8,263 nucleotides of DNA, from NCBI GenBank assembly GCA_002707655.1, contig PANO01000087.1, forward strand, positions 1 through 8,263, in the 5' to 3' direction. The translations under genes and the position numbers were made by a program. Within the stretch, counting starts at the first letter, position 1; the number at the start of each line of letters is the position of its first letter. A model generated the notes under the pieces. The model saw nothing but the letters and a program-made list of their open reading frames with translations, ran no database searches and had not been told where the DNA came from. This stretch comes from Deltaproteobacteria bacterium (lineage in GTDB: Bacteria; SAR324; NAC60-12). Positions 1 to 6,047 of this stretch are shown here, piece by piece.

Positions 1-44
1 GTCTTCTTCATTCTTGGAATTCAACAACTCTGCCAACGCCATCC

Positions 45-1331
45 ATGCAAACCCGAACCTCCTCCGAACTGTTCCAGCGAGCGCAACAACGCATCCCCGG
101 TGGGGTCAACAGTCCCGTCCGCGCTTTCAAGGCCGTCGGCGGTACCCCAATTTTTATCGAGCGGGCACAGGGTTCGCGGCTCTACGATGTTGACGGCAAC
201 GAATACCTCGACTACATCGGCTCATGGGGACCAATGATTCTAGGACACGCGCACGAGCAGGTGACAGCGGCACTGGAAAATGCCCTGCGTCAGGGCACCT
301 CCTTCGGAACCCCCACCGCTGGAGAGGTGCGGCTGGCCGAGTTGATCAACGAGGCCGTGCCGAGTGTGGAACTGGTGCGACTGGTCAATTCCGGGTCCGA
401 GGCCGCGATGGGTGTGCTGCGCGTGGCGCGGGGTTACACCGGACGCGACAAGATCGTCAAGTTCGAGGGTTGCTACCATGGCAGTGTGGATGCCCTGCTC
501 GTCAAAGCCGGTTCCGGCGCAACCACGCTGGGCATTCCCGATTCTCCCGGAGTTCCGGACTCCTTCACGGAACACACGCTGCTGGCCGAGTTCAACGACC
601 TCGATTCTGTCTTGGAACTCATTGAAGCGCATCCGGAGGAAATCGCTGGAATCATCTTGGAGCCGGTTGCGGGCAACATGGGCATGATCGCACCTGAGCG
701 TAACTTCCTGCAAGGGCTGCGCAGCCTCTGCGACCGTACAGGCATCCTCTTGATTTTCGACGAGGTGATGACCGGATTCCGCGTGGATTTTGGCGGAGCC
801 CAAGCCTTGTTCAACATCATCCCGGATCTCTCGCTTTTCGGCAAAGTCATCGGTGGCGGATTGCCCGTTGGCGCCTATGGGGGTCGTCAGGACATCATGC
901 TCAAGGTCGCACCCGCCGGACCTGTTTATCAAGCGGGCACGCTTTCCGGAAACCCCCTTGCGGTGGCCGCTGGATTGACCACGCTGGAACTGCTCAAATC
1001 CGAAAACCCCTTTCCGGAGCTTGCCCGCAAATCTGCATGGCTCACTCAGGAATTCCAAAGCGCGGCCCAGCAAATCGGCATTCCGCTGCAAACGGTTTGC
1101 ATGGGCGGGATGTTCGGGATGTTCTTCTCGGAAGAGCCCGTCCGGAATTATCAGGACGCTCTCAAAAGCGACACCGCCCGCTTCACAAGGTTTTTCCAGA
1201 GCATGTTGCGGCAAGGGATTTACCTTGCCCCCTCCGCATTTGAGTCACTGTTCCTGTCGACGGCACATTCCGATGACGATTTGGAACAAACCGCCGCCGC
1301 CGCCCGCACCGCATTTGCGGAAGCCGCCTGA
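45..1331 (+). CDS. hemL: Glutamate-1-semialdehyde 2,1-aminomutase
   Basis: This cytoplasmic PLP enzyme moves the amino group of glutamate-1-semialdehyde to give 5-aminolevulinate, the last step of the C5 route into haem and other tetrapyrroles. The 428-residue length is normal for the family. Seen in the sequence: the N-terminal IPGGVNSPVRAF block (residues 17-28), an NSGSEA block (115-120), the GCYHG cofactor-site block (142-146), FDEVMTGFR (238-246, with the PLP-pyridine aspartate D239), and FGKVIGGGLPVGAYGG (265-280), in which K267 is the expected Schiff-base lysine. The GTLSGNPLA block follows. The aminomutase family usually has Thr where this protein has Ser117, a mild substitution. The start is the first ATG and fits the family N-terminus, but no clear Shine-Dalgarno sequence precedes it. 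It is the only convincing plus-strand gene here and ends 6 bp from the convergent FliN-like gene. Its promoter is not identifiable in the 44 bases upstream. Confidence 0.97.
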   Translation: MQTRTSSELFQRAQQRIPGGVNSPVRAFKAVGGTPIFIERAQGSRLYDVDGNEYLDYIGSWGPMILGHAHEQVTAALENALRQGTSFGTPTAGEVRLAELINEAVPSVELVRLVNSGSEAAMGVLRVARGYTGRDKIVKFEGCYHGSVDALLVKAGSGATTLGIPDSPGVPDSFTEHTLLAEFNDLDSVLELIEAHPEEIAGIILEPVAGNMGMIAPERNFLQGLRSLCDRTGILLIFDEVMTGFRVDFGGAQALFNIIPDLSLFGKVIGGGLPVGAYGGRQDIMLKVAPAGPVYQAGTLSGNPLAVAAGLTTLELLKSENPFPELARKSAWLTQEFQSAAQQIGIPLQTVCMGGMFGMFFSEEPVRNYQDALKSDTARFTRFFQSMLRQGIYLAPSAFESLFLSTAHSDDDLEQTAAAARTAFAEAA

Positions 1332-1337
1332 TCTGCG

Positions 1338-1631
1338 CTAACGCCGCCTTCCGTTCACACGCTCGTCCGGGTGGGTGATTTCGCTGACTCGCAGTCCGTA
1401 GCGGTCATTGACGATCACCACCTCGCCTCGGGCGATCAAGCGGTCTCCGGCGAGCAGATCCACCGATTCGCCTGGAACCTTGTCGAAGCGCACCACCGAG
1501 CCCACCTCCCAGCGGGCGATCTCGGTCATCGAAATCTCCGCCCGCGCCACTTCTGCTTCCAGACGCTGCGGCACATCCGCCAGAAACTCCAGATCCCGTC
1601 CGGAGGTTTCAAGTCCAATTTGTTCAGCCAT
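1338..1631 (-). CDS. fliN: FliN/SpoA-domain protein (flagellar switch or type III secretion C-ring type)
   Basis: A 97-residue protein that is almost entirely one SpoA (surface presentation of antigens) domain, roughly residues 17-86. It shows the FliN pattern: a first strand ending in DVPQRLEAEVARAEI, then MTEIARWEVGSVVRFDK, GESVDLLAGDRLIARGEVV, and a closing strand YGLRVSEI. In the family, FliN forms the bottom of the flagellar C-ring with FliM and takes part in export and rotation switching; homologues of the YscQ/SpaO type serve type III secretion. This copy lacks the long N-terminal extension found in many FliN proteins. The start ATG has an AGGA-type ribosome site about 8 bases upstream. 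It lies 18 bp after the acidic-protein gene and is probably cotranscribed with it. No other flagellar gene is visible in the window, so flagellar use is inferred from the domain only. The symbol is tentative, since fliN and a YscQ-type relative cannot be separated by eye. Confidence 0.85.
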   Translation of the reverse strand: MAEQIGLETSGRDLEFLADVPQRLEAEVARAEISMTEIARWEVGSVVRFDKVPGESVDLLAGDRLIARGEVVIVNDRYGLRVSEITHPDERVNGRRR

Positions 1632-1649
1632 GAGGTTTCCTGATGTTCA

Positions 1650-2183
1650 TTAGCTCCTTTCGGAGGCTTCAGCATCTTCTGATGCAGTAGGAATTTCCAA
1701 GTCATCCTCTTCGGAATCTTCCACTGCTTCTGGCAAAGAATCGTTTACTTCCGCATTGATTTCGGCAGCAGTTTCGGTTGCATTTGCTACAGTTTCCTCC
1801 GTTGTCACTGCTACCCCTGCTGTGGTGTCCGCAGCCTCAGTAGGTTCCGGCTCCAGAGTTTGCAGGGCAGGAGTTTGGGGCGGTTGCGGAGCCTCCTCAT
1901 CCAGTTTGGTGCGAATACTCTCCAAGTCAACGGGCCGGAATTCCGGTCGCGGTTCGATACTGGCTTGCTGCGGGTTGAAATGGGCGAAGCCGGAGCGCTG
2001 GGCGCGGAAGTTCGCAACCTCCCGAAGTGGCAGGTCGGCGTGGTTCGACGGGAACAGGTACTGCTCGCCCGGATTCTGCTCCCGCACAGCTTCCGCCAAC
2101 AACTGCTCCAGCCGATCCTTGCGTTGCTCTAAGGCATTCAGACGTTCCAGTCGGGCTTGCCGGTCCTCATCCGTCAGTGCCAT
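1650..2183 (-). CDS. Hypothetical acidic protein with N-terminal coiled coil
   Basis: I do not recognise this 177-residue protein. Residues 4-36 form a charged heptad-like helix rich in Leu, Arg and Glu and likely to be a coiled coil. Residues 40-95 are more ordinary sequence (QYLFPSNHADLPLREVANF and a PEFRPVDLESI stretch) and may be the conserved part. Residues 96-177 are low complexity, made of Pro, Ala, Thr, Glu and Asp, strongly acidic and probably disordered. No Cys, Trp, signal peptide or membrane segment is present, so it is expected in the cytoplasm. The DNA coding for the acidic tail is visibly less GC-rich (about 47-50% in the stretches counted) than its neighbours. An AAGGGG ribosome site overlaps the permease stop codon 9 bp upstream, and the FliN-like gene follows after 18 bp. 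This suggests an operon with both. A partner role for the FliN-like protein is possible but only inferred from position. Confidence 0.75.
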   Translation of the reverse strand: MALTDEDRQARLERLNALEQRKDRLEQLLAEAVREQNPGEQYLFPSNHADLPLREVANFRAQRSGFAHFNPQQASIEPRPEFRPVDLESIRTKLDEEAPQPPQTPALQTLEPEPTEAADTTAGVAVTTEETVANATETAAEINAEVNDSLPEAVEDSEEDDLEIPTASEDAEASERS

Positions 2184-2192
2184 CGCATCCCC

Positions 2193-3311
2193 TTACGCCG
2201 CTGCTACCGTCCGGGTTTGGTTTTTGGAACCGAGCTGTTTCACGAACGCCTCGATTTGCGGGCGGAAGAGGTTTTCCAAAGCTCCGGCGAAGAGGATTAC
2301 CAAGCCTTGGATAAGGACGATCATATTGCGATCAATGAACTCCATCTCCAAGTCGAGTTCCGCTCCGCCCTGATAGAGGATACCGAAGAGCAGAGCAGCG
2401 AGCAAGATGCCGAAGGGATGGTTGCGACCGATCAGCGAAACGGCGATGCCCGTGAACCCGTAGCCGAACTGAAAGTTGAGGATGATACGGTGGTTGAAGC
2501 CCATCAACTCGTTGATGCCCACGAAACCTGCCAAGCCTCCACAGATCGCCATCGCGAGGATCGTGTTGCGCGTGACGCTGATGCCGCCGTAAACTGCTGC
2601 GGTTTCGTTCGCGCCCACGGTCCGGAGTTCGTAGCCCCAACGTGTGTGCCAGACAAAACGCCAGACGAGAAACGCGCAGAACAACGCCCAGAAGAAGGTG
2701 AAATTGAGTGGCGTCGGCGTGATCTCGATGCCGAGTGGGGCGAGGATTTCGTGCATTGCCGGAAGGAAACCACCCTGCCCGAATTCGCGAGACTCCGGAG
2801 ACATCTGCCCCGGCTGGATGAGGACGTTGACGAGCAAATAGACCATCAGCACGGACGCGATGAAGTTGAACATGATGGTCGTGATCACCACATGGCTGCC
2901 GCGCTTGGCCTGCAAGTATCCCGGAATTGCCCCCCAAATTCCGCCCAACACCACTGCCGCCAGCACCGCGAGGGGGAACACCAGCAACGTCGGCCAATCT
3001 CCCCACCAGAGACACACCAGCCCCACGCCCAGTCCGCCGATGTAGGCTTGCCCTTCCGCGCCGATGTTGAAGAGTCGGCAGTGGAAACCCACCGCGAAGG
3101 CGAGTCCGGTGAAGATGAAGTTGGTCGTGTAGTAGAGCGTGTAACCAATGCCTTCATCATAGCCGAATGCGCCATAGAGCAGCGTTTCCAGCGCAAACAG
3201 TGGATCCTCTCCCACCGACCAGACAAAGACTCCGGAGATGACGAAGGCAATCAGCAGGTTGATGACGGTGATGAGGGTGACGACAAGGATATTCGCGGTG
3301 CGTACGCTCAT
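2193..3311 (-). CDS. ABC transporter permease, nucleoside (BMP-type) importer, BPD_transp_2 family
   Basis: A 372-residue, very hydrophobic inner-membrane protein with about eight to ten predicted membrane segments. It carries the NIGAEGQ block (residues 82-88) typical of BPD_transp_2 permeases, TTIMFNFIAS (144-153), and a cytoplasmic loop GYELRTVGANETAAVYGG (226-243) in the position of the ATPase-contact loop. It most resembles the first of the two permeases of BMP-type nucleoside importers (the YufP/NupB side), and its length is close to that family's usual 350 or so, so it is not a fusion of two permeases. The start ATG overlaps the ATPase stop codon by 4 bp (ATGA), with a strong AGGAGGT ribosome site at 3315-3321, so translation is probably coupled to the ATPase. 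The usual second permease does not follow; an acidic hypothetical protein starts 9 bp downstream. Substrate assignment to nucleosides rests on family and neighbours. Confidence 0.92.
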   Translation of the reverse strand: MSVRTANILVVTLITVINLLIAFVISGVFVWSVGEDPLFALETLLYGAFGYDEGIGYTLYYTTNFIFTGLAFAVGFHCRLFNIGAEGQAYIGGLGVGLVCLWWGDWPTLLVFPLAVLAAVVLGGIWGAIPGYLQAKRGSHVVITTIMFNFIASVLMVYLLVNVLIQPGQMSPESREFGQGGFLPAMHEILAPLGIEITPTPLNFTFFWALFCAFLVWRFVWHTRWGYELRTVGANETAAVYGGISVTRNTILAMAICGGLAGFVGINELMGFNHRIILNFQFGYGFTGIAVSLIGRNHPFGILLAALLFGILYQGGAELDLEMEFIDRNMIVLIQGLVILFAGALENLFRPQIEAFVKQLGSKNQTRTVAAA

Positions 3312-4834
3312 GCGACCTCCTGTTGTACACCTGCCATCAGCAAACCGATGGCCCGTTCGTCCGCTTCCGCCACCGGGATTTCACCCATCAGTCGTCCACT
3401 GAACATCACGAGGATGCGATCACTCAACGAGAGGATTTCATCGAGTTCCACTGAGACCAGCAGCACGGCTTTGCCCGCGTCACGCATGGCGAGGATGCGG
3501 CGGTGGATGAACTCGATTGCACCGATGTCCACCCCCCGTGTCGGCTGCCCGACCACAAGTAGGCTGGGATCGCGTTCCATCTCGCGGGCAACGACGAGCT
3601 TCTGCTGGTTGCCTCCGGAGAAGAGGGAGGAGCGCAACAGCGGATTGGCCGGACGCACATCGTAAGCAGCCATTTCCCGCTGCGCCTCCGCGATGATTTG
3701 CTTACGGTTCATTTCGATGAGTCCATTGTATTTCGGATCGCGGTGGTAGCCGAGGATGATGTTCTCGGCGGCCTCAAAAGTGCTCACCAAGCCCATGCGC
3801 TGTCGGTCTTCCGGAACGTGCGCCAGCCCAAGCTCGCGGAGCCGTGCCCCGTCCGCATGAGCCTCCGGAGTGATTTCTGTGCCGTTGAGCCACAGCCGTC
3901 CTTGCTGAAGGGGGCGGATTCCTGTGATGACCTCCAGAAGCTCGGTCTGCCCGTTTCCGGAAACCCCCGCGACACCGATGATCTCGCCGACCCGGACTTC
4001 AAAACTCACATCCTTGACGCGCTCAACTCCAGCCTCGTCCCGGACGCTGAGGTGTTCGACCGCCAGCACGGGTTCGCCCGGATGCGCTGGAGCCTTGTCC
4101 ACGCGCAGCAGCACCTTGCGGCCCACCATCAGTTCGGCGAGTTCCTCCTGATTCGTCTCGGAAGTCAGGCGGTGCGCGACCATTTTTCCTTGCCGCATCA
4201 CCGAAACGTGGTCGGTGACTGCCATGATTTCCCGGAGTTTGTGGGTGATGAGAATCACCGTCTTCCCTTGGCTGCGGAGTTCGAAGAGGATATGAAAAAG
4301 GTCATCCGCCTCCTGCGGGGTCAGCACCCCGGTGGGTTCGTCAAGGATGAGGATGTTCGCCCCCCGGTAGAGCGCCTTGAGGATTTCCACGCGCTGTTGC
4401 AAACCCACGGGCAGATCTTGGATGAGCGCATCGGCATCCACCTCCAGACGATACTCCCGTTCCAGCCGTAGCAGTTCCTGACGCGCATCCTCCAAGGAGC
4501 GGTCGAGTTGGAATCCGGACTCTACCCCCAGCACCACGTTTTCCAGCACGGTGAAGGTGTCCACGAGCATGAAGTGCTGATGCACCATCCCAATCCCGGA
4601 TTCGATGGCGTCGTGGGCGCTGTGAATCTTCAGCGCTTTGCCCTGTACGCGAATCTCCCCGGCATCGGCTTGGTAGAAGCCGTAGAGGATGCTCATCAAC
4701 GTGGACTTGCCTGCGCCGTTTTCCCCAATGATGCCGTGAATCGTCCCGGACTTCACCGTCAAGTTGACGTCGTGGTTGGCCTGTACGGCACCAAAGTGCT
4801 TGCTGATGCCGATCAGTTCAATGGCGGCGGGCAT
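3308..4834 (-). CDS. ABC transporter ATP-binding protein, two-domain, nucleoside (BMP-type) importer
   Basis: A 508-residue cytoplasmic protein with two fused ABC domains, the layout of the RbsA/MglA/YufO group. Domain 1 has Walker A GENGAGKST (37-45), Q-loop Q86, a degenerate signature LPVGLQQ (141-147), Walker B ILILDEP with D165-E166, and switch histidine H198. Domain 2 has a degenerate Walker A GVSGNGQTE (290-298), a good signature FSGGNQQK (405-412), and VVGQPTRGVD (427-436) in place of a catalytic Walker B Asp-Glu. The second site is therefore expected to be non-hydrolysing, which is normal for this subfamily and not a sign of decay. Its role is to power import through the overlapping permease gene downstream. 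An in-frame TGA lies 15 bases upstream of the ATG, fixing the start. The leader is A-rich tandem repeat with no Shine-Dalgarno sequence, which is odd for a transporter gene. Ribose or another sugar as substrate cannot be excluded from this protein alone. Confidence 0.95.
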   Translation of the reverse strand: MPAAIELIGISKHFGAVQANHDVNLTVKSGTIHGIIGENGAGKSTLMSILYGFYQADAGEIRVQGKALKIHSAHDAIESGIGMVHQHFMLVDTFTVLENVVLGVESGFQLDRSLEDARQELLRLEREYRLEVDADALIQDLPVGLQQRVEILKALYRGANILILDEPTGVLTPQEADDLFHILFELRSQGKTVILITHKLREIMAVTDHVSVMRQGKMVAHRLTSETNQEELAELMVGRKVLLRVDKAPAHPGEPVLAVEHLSVRDEAGVERVKDVSFEVRVGEIIGVAGVSGNGQTELLEVITGIRPLQQGRLWLNGTEITPEAHADGARLRELGLAHVPEDRQRMGLVSTFEAAENIILGYHRDPKYNGLIEMNRKQIIAEAQREMAAYDVRPANPLLRSSLFSGGNQQKLVVAREMERDPSLLVVGQPTRGVDIGAIEFIHRRILAMRDAGKAVLLVSVELDEILSLSDRILVMFSGRLMGEIPVAEADERAIGLLMAGVQQEVA

Positions 4835-4873
4835 TTCAGATTTTCGTTTTCAGTTTTCAGTTTTAAAATTCAG
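4834..4873. repeat. Short tandem repeat, TTTTCAG heptamer, degenerate
   Basis: On the plus strand the block reads as imperfect copies of TTTTCAG: TTTCAGA, TTTTCG, two perfect TTTTCAG copies at 4847-4860, then TTTTAAAATTCAG. On the coding strand this is a CTGAAAA-type repeat that runs directly into the ATG of the ABC ATPase gene and serves as its leader. It contains no ribosome-binding sequence. It resembles the simple CTGAAAA repeats scattered between genes in some bacterial genomes, which is an impression and was not searched. Confidence 0.75.
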
Positions 4874-4874
4874 C

Positions 4875-4904
4875 CAAGAACGCACAAGAACTGACAAGAA
4901 CCTC
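4875..4904. repeat. 10-bp tandem repeat, CAAGAACNNN x3
   Basis: Three head-to-tail decamers share CAAGAAC and differ in the last three bases: CAAGAACGCA, CAAGAACTGA and CAAGAACCTC. The block adjoins the TTTTCAG repeat with one intervening base, so the two may form one composite element in the gap between the nucleoside hydrolase and ATPase genes. No open reading frame or target-site duplication was seen. Confidence 0.75.
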
Positions 4905-4994
4905 ATGCTGTTTTCATGCGCGGATTCAACTCGTAAATGCAACTCACCCAATTCGAGACCTGTCCCTTCTCTCGCGCTACCTCCCCCATGTTGT

Positions 4995-5015
4995 GCGCGG
5001 GTACGCCACCCGTGC
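4995..5015. other. Intergenic hairpin downstream of the nucleoside hydrolase gene
   Basis: An inverted repeat gives eight pairs around the 5-base loop at 5003-5007. The inner five pairs (CGGGT/ACCCG) are perfect. The pair 4997/5013 is G-T on the plus strand and an A-C mismatch on the minus strand. It lies 23 bases past the hydrolase stop codon, where an operon terminator or processing site would be expected, but no T-run follows on the minus strand. The rest of 4905-5038 shows no gene or clear site. Confidence 0.45.
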
Positions 5016-5038
5016 TATCACCTAAACACCTACAGCCT

Positions 5039-5977
5039 TCAGAGCTTGGCTAACCGTTCGTAAAGCAGTTCGAAAAAACCGTCGGCATCAATGGAGTGCA
5101 TCACGGTCGCGTTGGGTTCGCGGTCAGTGACGTTCCACCAGTCCATCACGGTCATGCCCATCGCCAGCGCCGAGTGGGTTTCCACCTCCACATTGACGAA
5201 CTTGCCCTTGAACAATTCCGGGCGCAGCAGGTAGGCGATCACAGTAGGATCGTGTAGCGGTCCGCCGTTGGTGCCATATTTTTCCACGTCGTGCCGCTCG
5301 TAGAAATTGAGCATCCCGTAAGTGGCCTTCCCAACAGAGGTGTTGAGCGTTTTGAAGCTTTCCAGCCATTCCCGCTGCATGAGAGCCTTGTGAGTGACAT
5401 CGAGCGGCATGACGGTGAGGGGCCGTCCGCACTCGAAAGTAGCGCGGGCCGCGTGGGGATCCACAAAAATATTGAACTCCCCGGTGGGCGTGATGTTTCC
5501 ACCCTCAAAAAAACCCCCGCCCATGATCACGATTTCGCGGATTTTCGGGAGGATGTCTGGCGCCTTCGCAATCGCCATGCCGATGTTTGTGAGCGGTGCG
5601 AGCGTGCAAAGTGTGATCGAATTGTCTTCAGCATTCTGGAGCGTGTCGATGATCCAATCCACGCCGTGCTGCGGCTGGAGCGGATGCGTTGGCTCCGGGA
5701 TGTCCCAGCCGTCCAAACCGGTTTTTCCGTGGACGTGTTCGGCGGTGACGAGATCGTGAACCAACGGTCCCGGACAGCCTTCGTAGACCGGAACGTCGGG
5801 GCGTTTGGCCAACTCGACGAGGGCGCGGGCGTTGTGGGTGGTTTTGTTGAGCGGGACGTTGCCGGCAACTGTGACAATGCCAAGAATTTCCAGTTGCTCC
5901 GGAGACGCGAGCGCAAGCAGGAGCGCAATCGCGTCGTCTTGCCCGGGGTCGGTATCAATGATGATGGGACGGGGCAT
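5039..5977 (-). CDS. Nucleoside hydrolase, inosine/uridine-preferring (IUNH/Rih) family
   Basis: A 312-residue enzyme that hydrolyses the N-glycosidic bond of ribonucleosides to give ribose and a free base, in salvage or catabolism. The family fingerprint DTDPGQDD is at residues 8-15, with D10, D14 and D15 as calcium and nucleophilic-water ligands. It also has the CTLAPLTNI block (124-132; T125 is the expected metal-binding backbone position), GEFNIFVDP (166-174, ribose-contacting E167 and N169), and the C-terminal LHDPT block, where H242 and D243 match the catalytic His and metal-binding Asp of the family. Length is typical and no signal peptide is seen, so it is cytoplasmic. The ATG start places the DTDPG motif at the usual position, although no good ribosome site precedes it. 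Its place between a nucleoside-type binding protein and the importer ATPase fits hydrolysis of imported nucleosides. Purine versus pyrimidine preference cannot be read from sequence. Confidence 0.95.
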   Translation of the reverse strand: MPRPIIIDTDPGQDDAIALLLALASPEQLEILGIVTVAGNVPLNKTTHNARALVELAKRPDVPVYEGCPGPLVHDLVTAEHVHGKTGLDGWDIPEPTHPLQPQHGVDWIIDTLQNAEDNSITLCTLAPLTNIGMAIAKAPDILPKIREIVIMGGGFFEGGNITPTGEFNIFVDPHAARATFECGRPLTVMPLDVTHKALMQREWLESFKTLNTSVGKATYGMLNFYERHDVEKYGTNGGPLHDPTVIAYLLRPELFKGKFVNVEVETHSALAMGMTVMDWWNVTDREPNATVMHSIDADGFFELLYERLAKL

Positions 5978-6047
5978 TGGCGTTTCTGTGAATGCGAAAA
6001 CAAATACGTTAGCGGGGATGCCCTAGAAGGTTCAAGAGGATTCGGGA

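Noticed and set aside
240..1214. A 324-codon open frame on the minus strand opposite hemL
   Set aside because: hemL is certain from its active-site motifs; the reverse frame has shadow-like composition and no ribosome site.
2157..3665. A 502-codon open frame on the plus strand opposite the permease and ATPase genes
   Set aside because: It is the antisense shadow of two clear transporter genes. Its translation is rich in His, Arg, Glu and Asp with no domain pattern, as expected from the complement of GC-rich codons.
3308..4834. Degenerate Walker motifs in the second ATPase domain as a sign of a dying gene
   Set aside because: A GQPTRGVD-type Walker B and a weak second Walker A are normal in the RbsA/YufO group; the frame is intact and the length typical.
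4835..5038. Insertion-sequence remnant or CRISPR array in the repeat-bearing gap
   Set aside because: The repeats are 7 and 10 bp long, tandem and without spacers. No transposase fragment, terminal inverted repeats or target duplication was found.
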